From: a bacterium
Lineage (GTDB): Bacteria > Patescibacteriota > Minisyncoccia > Phycocordibacterales > Phycocordibacteraceae
Assembly: GCA_021811365.1 (NCBI GenBank)
Contig: JAJZPB010000004.1
Span: 1 to 58,872, forward strand
Length of the DNA stretch: 58,872 nt
Direction: 5' to 3'
Shown: one piece after another, positions 1 through 9,421 of the stretch
How positions within the stretch are numbered: the first letter of the stretch is position 1
Layout: every line of letters begins with the position of its first letter
Made by a program: the position numbers and the translations under genes
The notes under the pieces: generated by a model
Database searches by the model: none
What the model saw: only the letters and a program-made list of their open reading frames with translations
Told to the model about the DNA's origin: nothing

Positions 1-31
1 CCTAGGGCGCCGCGCGCGTATGTTATTGCTT

Positions 32-205
32 TCAGAATTCCCCTGCCGCCTTCGCAAGTTTGAAGGCTCCCCAAATACCAGCGATGCCGCCTATCGTGCT
101 CCAGATTAGATAGGCAAACATGTTTCCGTTCCAGAGGTACGGCAGCGAACCACCCACGGTAGAACCAATGACCATTCCCCACCACACCATGCGTTTGCCG
201 CTCAT
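32..205 (-). CDS. Small 57-aa membrane protein (MSGKRMVWWGMVIGSTVGGSLPYLWNGNMFAYLIWSTIGGIAGIWGAFKLAKAAGEF), below the ORF-track cutoff
   Basis: Complete ATG-TGA frame read on the minus strand; two hydrophobic stretches; AT-rich promoter-like sequence just upstream. Confidence 0.55.
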   Translation of the reverse strand: MSGKRMVWWGMVIGSTVGGSLPYLWNGNMFAYLIWSTIGGIAGIWGAFKLAKAAGEF

Positions 206-228
206 GTTGCGTATAATTCTAGCATTAC

Positions 229-269
229 AAAAACAGCAGGGCCCGCTTCGCGGGCCCTGCTGTTTTTTT
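229..269. terminator. Bidirectional intrinsic terminator downstream of groEL
   Basis: AACAGCAGGGCCCGC-TTC-GCGGGCCCTGCTGTT with T-tract on the plus side and A-tract on the other. Confidence 0.9.
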
Positions 270-279
270 TGGTAGCGAA

Positions 280-1914
280 CTAAAAATCCATTCCGCCACC
301 CATGCCACCCGGAGCCGCCTCCTTCTTCGGTTCGGGAATATCGGTAATCGCCGCCTCGGTGGTGAGTAGAATTGCTGCCGCCGAAACCGCGTTTTCGAGC
401 GCCATGCGTGGCATCTTAGCCGGGTCGACAATGCCGGCGCTGAGCATGTCATCGACCAGCTTGTCGGCCATTGCGTCGTAGCCGGAATTAGGCTTCCCCG
501 CCTGCACGCTCGAAACGATTTCTGCAGCATCGTCTTTGCCAGCATTCATCGCAATCTGCGCAAGCGGCATCTCAAGCGCGCGCACGACGATGTCATACCC
601 CGACTTCTCGTCGGCAGTCATCTTTTTAGCTGGGTTCGCAATCTTTTTTGCAACCTTCGCGAGCGCAGTGCCGCCGCCGGGAACGATACCCTCCTCAATC
701 GACGCCTTCGTAGCTTTCACTGCGTCGTCAATCTTATCCTTGAGGTACTTCATTTCGGTTTCCGTCGCTGCGCCGACCGAGATAACCGCGACGCCGCCGG
801 AAAGTTTCGCAGCTCGTTCTTCGAGTTTCTCACGGTCGTACTTGGACTCGGTCAACTCCGCCTGAGCCTTGAGCTGCTGCACCCGCGCAGCCACGTCGGC
901 TTTCTTACCCTTGCCGCCGACCACCGTCGTCGAGTCCTTGGTGGCCACTACGCGGGAGGCCTTGCCGAGCATTGAGAGCGTTACGTTCTCGAAGGTGATA
1001 CCGAGATCGCTTGAGACGAGCTGGCCGCCAGTGAGCGTCGCGATGTCTGAAAGCATTTCCTTCTTGCGGTCGCCGTAGCCCGGCGCTTTCACCGCGAGCA
1101 CGCTAAACGCCCCGCGCAGTTTATTAAGTACGAAGGTCGGCAGCGCGTCCCCATCGACGTCGTCGGCAATGATAACCAGCTCCTTCTTGCCGCTCTGAGC
1201 GACCTTTTCGAGGAGCGGCAGAATCTCCTGCACGCTCGAGACTTTCTTGTCAGTGATGAGGATTGACGCATCGCGCATCTCGGCCTCCATCCGCTCCGGG
1301 TTCGTGACCATATACGCGCTCACATACCCCTTGTCGAACTGCATACCCTCGACAATCTCATACGAAAGCTCCATGCCCTGCGACTCTTCGACTGTGACGA
1401 CGCCGCTGCTACCCACTTTCTCGACCGCTTCAGCAATAATGCTGCCTAGCTCGTCGGACTCCGCAGAAATAGACGCTACCTGGCGCACCTCCGCCTTACC
1501 GGAAACCGGCCGTGCGATCTTCTTGAGTTCGGCAATGGCGTTTTCTTTGGCAAGCTCCATGCCCGCGCGTATTCCCATCGCGCCAGCACCCTTCATAACG
1601 CGGGAAAGACCCTCGTTGACGAGCGCTTCAAAGAGAACGACCGTGGTCGTGGTACCGTCCCCGGCAGTGTCGTTGGTCTTACTCGCTACCTCCTTCACAA
1701 TTTCAGCCCCGAGGTTTTCGAATTTGTCCGGGAGGGAGATTTCTTTCGCGATTGAAACGCCGTCGTTAGTAATGCGCGGACCGCCGTACGAGCGTTCAAT
1801 GATTACGTTACGCCCTTTGGGACCGAGGGTCACTTTCACCGCGCGCGACGCCTGTGCGACGCCTCTGGCGACCGCGCTGCGCGCGTCTTCAGAAAAAAGA
1901 ATTTGCTTTGCCAT
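280..1914 (-). CDS. groL: Chaperonin GroEL (60 kDa)
   Basis: 544 aa, full-length GroEL sequence ending GGMGGGMDF. Confidence 0.98.
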   Translation of the reverse strand: MAKQILFSEDARSAVARGVAQASRAVKVTLGPKGRNVIIERSYGGPRITNDGVSIAKEISLPDKFENLGAEIVKEVASKTNDTAGDGTTTTVVLFEALVNEGLSRVMKGAGAMGIRAGMELAKENAIAELKKIARPVSGKAEVRQVASISAESDELGSIIAEAVEKVGSSGVVTVEESQGMELSYEIVEGMQFDKGYVSAYMVTNPERMEAEMRDASILITDKKVSSVQEILPLLEKVAQSGKKELVIIADDVDGDALPTFVLNKLRGAFSVLAVKAPGYGDRKKEMLSDIATLTGGQLVSSDLGITFENVTLSMLGKASRVVATKDSTTVVGGKGKKADVAARVQQLKAQAELTESKYDREKLEERAAKLSGGVAVISVGAATETEMKYLKDKIDDAVKATKASIEEGIVPGGGTALAKVAKKIANPAKKMTADEKSGYDIVVRALEMPLAQIAMNAGKDDAAEIVSSVQAGKPNSGYDAMADKLVDDMLSAGIVDPAKMPRMALENAVSAAAILLTTEAAITDIPEPKKEAAPGGMGGGMDF

Positions 1915-1920
1915 GATGTG

Positions 1921-2229
1921 TTAGCGCTTAATGAGGCTTATATCGGACTGATTCAATACGAAATATTCTTCTCCGTCTATCTTCAGAGGCTCGTCCCACG
2001 GTTTCTTGAAGAGCACCACCTCGCCCTCGGCGACTTCCATGGGGATGCGGCTGCCCGCTTCGCTCATGCGGCCGGGACCAACCGCCACCACCTCGCCCGT
2101 GAGGAGCTTCTCCTTGTCGACTGACTCGGGAATGATGATTCCCGATGCAAGCTTCTTCTCGCCAGCTTTTTCGGTCGGCTTGACCAGCACGCGCTCGCCA
2201 AGCGGCATATACGACAGTTTTTTCGCCAT
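1921..2229 (-). CDS. groS: Co-chaperonin GroES
   Basis: MAKKLSYMPLGERVLVKP...; directly upstream of groEL; ORF-track start at 2289 is too long. Confidence 0.95.
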   Translation of the reverse strand: MAKKLSYMPLGERVLVKPTEKAGEKKLASGIIIPESVDKEKLLTGEVVAVGPGRMSEAGSRIPMEVAEGEVVLFKKPWDEPLKIDGEEYFVLNQSDISLIKR

Positions 2230-2275
2230 AAAAGTATGAACGTTATTTAAATGAATAATGCGCCCGTGTGAAATG

Positions 2276-2304
2276 AGTATAGAGAACACGCAACCTTACC
2301 GCAA
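2276..2304 (-). promoter_or_regulatory. Sigma70-type promoter for groES-groEL
   Basis: TTGCGG-17-TATACT on the minus strand; no CIRCE-like repeat seen. Confidence 0.6.
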
Positions 2305-2394
2305 CACTTGACAGCTCGCCCGCTAACCAGTAGAGGTCATGTCAGACTCTGTTCCCAGCAGCAGGATGTGCTGCGCGAGTAACTGCATGAGGAT

Positions 2395-2811
2395 ATGTGC
2401 GTCATGTATCACTTTTGGGTTTACCTCGCGTTCGGTCTAGGCGTGTTCATGGGGTTAGGCATATTTGTTCATAAGGAGCCCGGGGAACGAGCGTTCGCAG
2501 CCCTCATCGCACTTGCCCTGTTTGGCTTCGCGACCTTCTACTTGGCGCCAGCGATACTCGGATATGGGTATGTTACTTCCTGGACTGAGAGCTTCGACGG
2601 GCGCCTCGACAATGGGACGACGTATCAGACGATTGCATCGACCCAAAGCGGCTCCAGCTACGTCCTACTGGTGAAAAAGTTTGGCACGTCGGACTTCATC
2701 GCGATTCGCGTAAAGACCGTACCGCCACCGCTCTTCGCGCTGGTGAGTGGCAAGCCAGTCGGCATCCCCACCACAAGCACGGCGGCTACCTCGCCTCCAA
2801 TGAGCAAGTAG
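2395..2811 (+). CDS. Hypothetical membrane protein
   Basis: 138-aa ORF with N-terminal TM segments; followed by terminator. Confidence 0.6.
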   Translation: MCVMYHFWVYLAFGLGVFMGLGIFVHKEPGERAFAALIALALFGFATFYLAPAILGYGYVTSWTESFDGRLDNGTTYQTIASTQSGSSYVLLVKKFGTSDFIAIRVKTVPPPLFALVSGKPVGIPTTSTAATSPPMSK

Positions 2812-2828
2812 AGCGACCACGATCCCAA

Positions 2829-2863
2829 AGCGCCACGAGAACACTCCTCGTGGCGCTGCTCTT
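2829..2863 (+). terminator. Intrinsic terminator
   Basis: AGCGCCACGAG-N7-CTCGTGGCGCT then GCTCTTTT. Confidence 0.75.
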
Positions 2864-2948
2864 TTACACGTGTATACGCGTGCTTGCGTGGCCGCTCCAT
2901 TAGGCACTTGCCTACCGCTCCCCGGCTATGCTATCCTTCTGGACACAG

Positions 2949-3188
2949 ATGGAGGCACTCGTATCGGCATTGCCCTACGCGGAAATCGTCCTCTCAATCC
3001 TCCTCATCGTCGGTATCGTGCTCCAGCAGCGCGGCGCGACCCTAGGCGGAGCTTTTGGAGGCGATAATTTCGCGTCAACATTCTACAAGCGCCGTGGCGC
3101 CGAGAAGTTTTTGTTCAATGCGACGATTGGCATCGCCGTACTGCTCGTGCTTGCGGCGGTAGCCAACTTCCTTCTGTTGGGGTCATGA
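2949..3188 (+). CDS. secG: Preprotein translocase subunit SecG
   Basis: Two-TM small protein with VLQQRGATLGGAFGG motif; internal M (2949) likely start. Confidence 0.85.
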   Translation: MEALVSALPYAEIVLSILLIVGIVLQQRGATLGGAFGGDNFASTFYKRRGAEKFLFNATIGIAVLLVLAAVANFLLLGS

Positions 3189-4924
3189 CGCGCGCCGGCG
3201 GCGTTACTAGGCGCCTTGCGGCTTTTTCCGACCTTCTCGTTCGACCCCATTCCTGGCAGCCGCTTGAGGCTCTGTATGCGCGCGTACGCGCACTTCCTCC
3301 AAGCGACCAGCTCGTCATGGGGCTACTAGCGGTATGCGCAGTCACTGCGGCGATTGCGAGTCTCTTTGCTCTTGAGCAGTCGATTCTCGTGACTGTTCCC
3401 GCCTATGGCGGGACGCTCGTCGAAGGTGATGTCGGAAATCCACGCTTCGTGAACCCGCTTCTAGCAATTAGTGACGCCGACAACGACCTGACGGCGCTCA
3501 CCTATGCTGGACTGATGGGACTTTCAGGGAATGGCACTCTCGTCCCAGTACTTGCCCAGAGCTATACCGTTTCGCCAGACGGCAAGACGTATACCTTTAC
3601 CCTGCGGCCGAATGCCCAGTTCAGTAACGGCACTCCGGTAACCGCTGCAGATATCGTGTACACGGTACAAAAAGCACAAGATCCTGCCTTGAAAAGCCCC
3701 GTATACGCCGACTGGGCGGGAATCGACGTAACAGCGATCGATTCACACACGGTACGCTTCGTTCTTCCGCGGCCCTACGCGCCATTCCTTGAGCTCACGA
3801 CGCTTGGCATTTTACCGGCACAAGACTGGAAAAGTATCTCCGATGAGAATTTTCCCTTCTCTCAGCTTGAGACGCGGCCCGTGGGCGCTGGTCCGTTCAA
3901 GATAACGAGCGTTTCCCGCGATTCGTCGGGCCTCATTACGAGCGTAGCGCTCGCGGCAAATCCGCACTACGCACTCGGCCGGCCCTATCTTAACGGCATA
4001 CGGCTGACGTTTTACTCACGGACTGAAGACCTTGCCTCGGCTCTAAGCAACGGCGCCGTGCAAAGTGCATACGGAATATCGACACCGCATGCACTGCTTG
4101 CTCCGTACTCGCGCGTCTTTGGTGTCTTTTGGAATCCGAGCGAAAACCAGGTCTATGCGCGCGCAGAGGTACGCAAAGCGCTTTCGCTCGCAATCAACCG
4201 CACCGCACTCGTCAAAAACGCGCTCGGCGGATACGCAACTGCGATTATGGGGCCGGTGCCGCCGGGCAGCGGTATCACCGAAGTGCCGATTCCTGCCGAA
4301 TCCAATTACACCGCCGCGGCGGCAAACGTCCTTGAAGCGGGCGGCTGGACCTACGATGGCAGTGCCCGAGAGTGGAAAAATGCCAAAACGAAACAAACTC
4401 TCGGCAACATTACCTTGCGCACAAGCAACGCGCCGGAGCTTAAGAACGTCGCGCTCGCGGTGCAGCACGATTGGCAGCAGCTCGGCATTACGGTATCCGT
4501 AGAACTCTACGAACCCGGCGACCTCTCGCAAAACGTTATCCAGCCGCGCAAGTACGACGCACTGCTCTACGGCGAGGTTATAGGCCGGAGCCAGGACCTG
4601 TATGCGTTCTGGGATTCGCAGGAGCAAAATGACCCTGGCCTCAATATCGCGCTCTATGCAAACAAAACCGTCGACGCGCTTCTCGAAGACGCGCGCACGA
4701 ACCCGGACCCGAACGCACGACTGAATGATCTGCAAAAGATCGAAACAACCATAGCCTCCGACTACCCGGCCGCCTTCCTCTACGCACCCGACTTCGTATA
4801 CTCAGTGCCCAGCTCGCTGCATGGCGTGGAGCTCCCGCAAATCGCTTCACCCGCCGACCGGTTTGCGACCGTCTCGAAGTGGTACCAAGAGACGGTACGC
4901 GTGTGGCCCTTCTTTGCTCGCTAG
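3185..4924 (+). CDS. Membrane-anchored ABC-type peptide/solute-binding protein (SBP family 5)
   Basis: 579 aa; FTLRPNAQFSNGTPVTAADIVYTV motif; N-terminal TM; ATGA overlap with secG. Confidence 0.85.
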   Translation: MTRAGGVTRRLAAFSDLLVRPHSWQPLEALYARVRALPPSDQLVMGLLAVCAVTAAIASLFALEQSILVTVPAYGGTLVEGDVGNPRFVNPLLAISDADNDLTALTYAGLMGLSGNGTLVPVLAQSYTVSPDGKTYTFTLRPNAQFSNGTPVTAADIVYTVQKAQDPALKSPVYADWAGIDVTAIDSHTVRFVLPRPYAPFLELTTLGILPAQDWKSISDENFPFSQLETRPVGAGPFKITSVSRDSSGLITSVALAANPHYALGRPYLNGIRLTFYSRTEDLASALSNGAVQSAYGISTPHALLAPYSRVFGVFWNPSENQVYARAEVRKALSLAINRTALVKNALGGYATAIMGPVPPGSGITEVPIPAESNYTAAAANVLEAGGWTYDGSAREWKNAKTKQTLGNITLRTSNAPELKNVALAVQHDWQQLGITVSVELYEPGDLSQNVIQPRKYDALLYGEVIGRSQDLYAFWDSQEQNDPGLNIALYANKTVDALLEDARTNPDPNARLNDLQKIETTIASDYPAAFLYAPDFVYSVPSSLHGVELPQIASPADRFATVSKWYQETVRVWPFFAR

Positions 4925-5001
4925 TTCTGTTTTCTATTTACGTACGGGTTTGAATGTTAGTTACGTATTGCAAGCCCCTTATCCAATTACTGATTTGATT
5001 T

Positions 5002-6936
5002 ATGAACTCATCACCAGCTCCTGCCCCCGCGCCCGCTCCGGCTCCCGCGCGGAACACTCCGCAAGAAAAACCGGACGCGCCGCAAACACGCACGGAGCGC
5101 ACCGACACCGAGAAGCCCCAGCCGCGGCGGGGGGGCGTCCGGAGCGCGCGCGGCGGACCGCGCAGCAACGTCCGTCGCATGCAGCGCATGCGACGCGGCG
5201 CTCCTCCCACGCCCGCGAAACCGCGCGGCGCCGACTACTACCCCGATCCGGTAGGCGCGGACTCCGTGCGCATCATCCCGCTGGGCGGCGCCGAAGAGGT
5301 CGGCCGCAACATGTTCGCGGTCGAAGTAGGCGCAACGGGCGACATTATCGTACTTGACGCAGGATTCCAGTTTGTAAGCGAGGACGGGAGCGGTCCGGGT
5401 GTCGACTACATTCTTCCTAATACCCGCTACCTCGAGCACAACCAGGCCCGCGTCCGTGGCGTAATCATTACCCACGGCCACCTTGACCACATCGGTGGCA
5501 TTCCCTTCCTTCTGCCGCGTTTCGGCACTCCGCCGATCTACACCCAGCGCCTCACCTCGGTGATGATCCAGCGCCGCCAAGAAGAGTTTCCAGACGTTCC
5601 TAAACCCGAAATGATCGAGGTGGAAGTCGGCCAGACGGTTACGATTGGTTCCACCAAAGTAAAATTCTTCCCGGTTACGCACTCAATCCCCGACTCGATG
5701 GGCGTTTCGATTATGACGCCGCAGGGCAACGTCGTCGTTACTGGCGACCTGAAGCTCGAGCACGACGGCACGACGCCCAGTCCACGCGAACAGAAGACCT
5801 GGGGCGACATTGGCAAAGACCACAATATCTTCTTCATTGCCGACTCGACCAACGCCGAGCGCGATGGCTTCTCGATTCCCGAGCAGCGTGTTAACGACAC
5901 GCTTGAGAACATCGTAAAAACCGTAAATGGCCGCCTGATTATCGGCACGTTCGCTTCGCAATTCGAGCGCATGGTGCGTATCATTCAGGCTGCCGAGAAG
6001 CTCGGAAAGAAGGTGGTCACGGAAGGTCGTTCAATCAAGAACAACCTCGAGATTGCCCAGCTAACCGGCCTTTTGAAGATTGAGAAAGGCACGATTATTC
6101 CCGCACAGGACATCGGCGACTACCCGCCGGACAAGATTCTTATCCTGACGACCGGCGCCCAAGGAGAAGAATTTGCCGCGCTCATGCGCATCGCGACTAA
6201 CCAGCACAAATTCATCACGCTCAACAGCCGCGACACGATTGTGCTTTCCTCCTCGGTCATCCCGGGAAACGAGAACTCCGTCCAGAAGCTTAAGGACAAC
6301 CTGTACCGCCACGACGTGACGCTCATTCACTACCGCTCGAGCGACGTCCACTCGACCGGCCACGGCAACGCAGGCGAACTTGTGTGGATTAACCAGCAGG
6401 TGGGGGCGAAGTTCTTCATGCCCTACTATGGCTACCACTCGATGCTCCGCTGCCATGCGCGCGCCGTCGAGCAGGCAGGCCGCCCCAAAGACACGATTGT
6501 CATTCCGGATAACGGCCTTGTCATCGACGTAGAAAATGGCGAACGGCTCAACGTACACAAGCAGAAAGTGCCGTCGTCGCCCATGATCGTGGACGGCTTT
6601 ACGATTGGCGACATTCAAGAAGTGGTTATCCGCGATCGCCAGGCGCTTTCTAAGGACGGCATGTTTGTCATCGTTGCGAGCGTAAACATGAAGACCGGCA
6701 AGCTGCGCAAATCGCCAGACATCATGAGCCGAGGCTTCGTCTATCTGCGCGAGTCGCAGGGGCTTCTGAACGAAGCACGCTTGCTTATCAAAAAGACTGT
6801 CGAGGACTCGACGCGCGGCATGAACCCGATTGACCTCGACTACGTCAAAAACAACTTGGCCGACACGGTCGCTGGATTCCTCTTCGCGCGTACGAACAAG
6901 GCTCCGCTCGTGCTCCCCATGGTGATTGGAATGTAG
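5002..6936 (+). CDS. rnj: Ribonuclease J (MBL/beta-CASP)
   Basis: GGAEEVGRNMF, HGHLDHIGG and beta-CASP motifs. Confidence 0.95.
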   Translation: MNSSPAPAPAPAPAPARNTPQEKPDAPQTRTERTDTEKPQPRRGGVRSARGGPRSNVRRMQRMRRGAPPTPAKPRGADYYPDPVGADSVRIIPLGGAEEVGRNMFAVEVGATGDIIVLDAGFQFVSEDGSGPGVDYILPNTRYLEHNQARVRGVIITHGHLDHIGGIPFLLPRFGTPPIYTQRLTSVMIQRRQEEFPDVPKPEMIEVEVGQTVTIGSTKVKFFPVTHSIPDSMGVSIMTPQGNVVVTGDLKLEHDGTTPSPREQKTWGDIGKDHNIFFIADSTNAERDGFSIPEQRVNDTLENIVKTVNGRLIIGTFASQFERMVRIIQAAEKLGKKVVTEGRSIKNNLEIAQLTGLLKIEKGTIIPAQDIGDYPPDKILILTTGAQGEEFAALMRIATNQHKFITLNSRDTIVLSSSVIPGNENSVQKLKDNLYRHDVTLIHYRSSDVHSTGHGNAGELVWINQQVGAKFFMPYYGYHSMLRCHARAVEQAGRPKDTIVIPDNGLVIDVENGERLNVHKQKVPSSPMIVDGFTIGDIQEVVIRDRQALSKDGMFVIVASVNMKTGKLRKSPDIMSRGFVYLRESQGLLNEARLLIKKTVEDSTRGMNPIDLDYVKNNLADTVAGFLFARTNKAPLVLPMVIGM

Positions 6937-6950
6937 TCTCCCTGTGTTGC

Positions 6951-6986
6951 CGCAAAAAAAGACCGCGCTCTGCGCGGTCTTTTTGT
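6951..6986 (+). terminator. Intrinsic terminator after RNase J
   Basis: AAAAAGACCGCGC-TCT-GCGCGGTCTTTTT. Confidence 0.9.
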
Positions 6987-7013
6987 AGGGTCTCCTGCCC
7001 CCACGCTCACGAT

Positions 7014-7241
7014 TCAGGATTCAGGATATGCGATCTCAGCCCCTGCCGCCTGGATGTGCTTTACCCACTCGTCCCGTGCGCCTTCAACGCCATCGGAGAC
7101 GGACGGGCATTCCCACCCGCAGCTGCAAAAGCTGTGGTAAATCGTGCCGTTTGACTCTACTACAGTGACAAAGTGGTTGATTTCTCTGCCCGCAGCTTCT
7201 TCCGCCGCACGGCGTCCGTGTTGTAGTGATACCGTACCCAT
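7014..7241 (-). CDS. Hypothetical small protein
   Basis: MGTVSLQHGRR...; GGGAGG Shine-Dalgarno-like sequence upstream. Confidence 0.5.
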   Translation of the reverse strand: MGTVSLQHGRRAAEEAAGREINHFVTVVESNGTIYHSFCSCGWECPSVSDGVEGARDEWVKHIQAAGAEIAYPES

Positions 7242-7296
7242 CGAGTCCTCCCTTCCAACCCAGCAAAACCATAGCACTAAACGCTGTTCTCGTGAA

Positions 7297-8097
7297 TTAC
7301 CGCGCCAACGCATAGCCCCGCTGCGTTTTTTGCACCAGGCTCTCGGTAACCAACTCCCTAAGCGCTTGCGCGAGCTGGTCGCGCCGGTCGTCGCCCAGAA
7401 GACTCAGTAAACGCCGTTCACTCTGTGCGCACTTTGCAAGCTCTTTAAGAATAGCGCCACGCGCTTGTCGGCTGCTGCCCGCAAACTTCGACTGCTTCGA
7501 GTAGTGCGCACTCCGGGCATTAATCCGTACCCCTGAGCGCTTTAGGAAGGAACCGTAGTCCATGAGCGCGTAGTACCATTCGCGCGCCGACCCCTTTGGC
7601 GCAGTTTTCCGTAGCACTTCTCCGACTTCCTTGTCGCTCACTTTCGTCTCGCCCGGAAAGAAGTGGTGCGTAATAGCCGTCCGAATGTTCGTCTCAAGCA
7701 CGAGACCGTGCTCGTCCCATGCAAAGGCGGCGACTGCAGCGGCTGTATACGGCCCGACACCGGGCAACTTTTCTAGCTCAGCTGCGCTCCTTGGCATACC
7801 GCTTTCTGCAATGCCTTTCGCAGCCTCGTGGAGCATTTTCGCGCGGCGATTGTACCCGAGCCCCTGCCACATTTTGAGCACCTCAGAAAGCGGCGCCTCC
7901 GCGAGCCGGCGAGCAGTCGGGAACTTTTTCACAAACTCCCGGTAGTACGGGGCCACACGTTCCACCTGGGTCTGCTGCAGCATCACCTCGCTCACTAAAA
8001 TTTTGTACGGGTCGCGCGTCTTTCTCCATGGCAGCTCGTGCCGCCCGAGTTTTTTATAGTGCGCCCACACGAGACGCCTGAAAACCGCGGGCGTCAT
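7297..8097 (-). CDS. mutY: A/G-specific adenine glycosylase-like (MutY family HhH-GPD)
   Basis: HELPWRKTRDPYKILVSEVMLQQTQVERV; LPGVGPYTAAAVAAFAW; ATGA overlap with upstream gene. Confidence 0.85.
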   Translation of the reverse strand: MTPAVFRRLVWAHYKKLGRHELPWRKTRDPYKILVSEVMLQQTQVERVAPYYREFVKKFPTARRLAEAPLSEVLKMWQGLGYNRRAKMLHEAAKGIAESGMPRSAAELEKLPGVGPYTAAAVAAFAWDEHGLVLETNIRTAITHHFFPGETKVSDKEVGEVLRKTAPKGSAREWYYALMDYGSFLKRSGVRINARSAHYSKQSKFAGSSRQARGAILKELAKCAQSERRLLSLLGDDRRDQLAQALRELVTESLVQKTQRGYALAR

Positions 8098-8519
8098 CTG
8101 AGTTCGCGAAGCACACTTCGCAACTCTTTTTCTGTGCGCGCAACGCGCGACAAGCTCTCGTCGAGAATGAGATTCATTCCGTATGGATCGAGCGTACGAG
8201 TATCGGTAGCGTAGCCAATGCAAGGCTTCCCGAGCGCGTAGGCCATACCAAGCTCGAAGCACATACCCTCATCGGGCACACGGCCATCAAGCAGGCATAG
8301 AAACGCGTCGCACCGGCGAATCTCCTTTGTGTCGAGCTCGAAAATTTGTTTGCGTACTACGACCGCATCCTTACCTTGCGCGATTTCATCCACTGCAAGT
8401 TTCCCATCCTCCTGCGGAAGAAACGCCGTATGCCCTTCGCCCTCAACGATCTTCGTTATGTCACGATTTCGGGCCCGCTCCATATCGTTAAAGAGCGGTC
8501 CGGCGATGTAGATTCGCAT
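8094..8519 (-). CDS. Nucleoside 2-deoxyribosyltransferase
   Basis: MRIYIAGPLFNDMERARNRDI...; CFELGMAYALGKPCIGY. Confidence 0.85.
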   Translation of the reverse strand: MRIYIAGPLFNDMERARNRDITKIVEGEGHTAFLPQEDGKLAVDEIAQGKDAVVVRKQIFELDTKEIRRCDAFLCLLDGRVPDEGMCFELGMAYALGKPCIGYATDTRTLDPYGMNLILDESLSRVARTEKELRSVLRELR

Positions 8520-8721
8520 AACTAAAATACTACGTTAGCAAGAAGTGAAACATTTGCTAAAAAAACGGTCGGCGGGAGCGAAGGACAAGTTTTGAACCTG
8601 TGAGACAGCGAACGCGGGTGTGCAGTGAGAAAAGCCTCTGCGCAGGGCGGCGGCCCGAGCAGGAGGAAATTTTTCAGTAGAAAAATATTCCGCGGTTTTC
8701 GAGATCCACACGCGCGTTTGT

Positions 8722-9411
8722 TCATAACTCGTAAATGACGTCTTTGCGTTCGACCACCACCTTCCAGCCGCGCCGCTTCGCGTGCGCGTACAGCGCCTGG
8801 TTCGGATTAAACGCAATCGGCTGCTCGACCGTCTCAAGCATCGGAATATCGCTCTCGGTGTCGCCCACCGCCATCGAGCCTACTAGCGTTAGCTCCTCCT
8901 TACGCACCGCGCGCTGGAGCACGGCCGCTTTATTGAAAATGAGGTCTCGGTCCTCTACCTCGCCCGTGAACTTCCCAGACGGGCCGGTCGCGTAGAACGT
9001 CCCGTACACCTTGTCGAAGCCGTGTTCGTAGCCAAAGCCGTCGACAATAAACTTCGGCGAGTGCGAAATGCCAAGAATAAAGTACCCTTCCTGTTTGAGC
9101 GCCTTGATGCGATCACGGGTAAAGCGGTACACCCGGTCGCGCTTCTCTTCGATAATCTCGCCCGCAAGGTTGGCCACCTCTTCGTACGGCAGACCCTTAA
9201 TCTGCGCTCCGAAAGCGGCGACAACCTTTTCGATATACGACTCGTACCCGCCCTTCCGGTCGAGCCACTGCTCCTGCTCGCGCTCGTACATTTCCCGTGC
9301 CGCCCTCGGAAATAACTCTGCCTCGATAAGCCGCTCGACAAGTTCAACAAGGAGCGACGAGCGGAACACGGTCCCGTCTATGTCGAAAGCCGCAACGACC
9401 CGCTTCTCCAT
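8722..9411 (-). CDS. HAD-superfamily hydrolase (SerB-like, IB type)
   Basis: AFDIDGTVFRSSLLVEL ... VGDTESDIPML. Confidence 0.85.
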   Translation of the reverse strand: MEKRVVAAFDIDGTVFRSSLLVELVERLIEAELFPRAAREMYEREQEQWLDRKGGYESYIEKVVAAFGAQIKGLPYEEVANLAGEIIEEKRDRVYRFTRDRIKALKQEGYFILGISHSPKFIVDGFGYEHGFDKVYGTFYATGPSGKFTGEVEDRDLIFNKAAVLQRAVRKEELTLVGSMAVGDTESDIPMLETVEQPIAFNPNQALYAHAKRRGWKVVVERKDVIYEL

Positions 9412-9421
9412 GGCCTCTATC

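Noticed and set aside
1247-1924. 225-aa plus-strand ORF opposite groEL
   Set aside because: Shadow ORF antisense to a clearly coding gene; composition follows groEL codon structure
2230-2310. CIRCE/HrcA operator upstream of groES
   Set aside because: No TTAGCACTC-N9-GAGTGCTAA-like repeat visible
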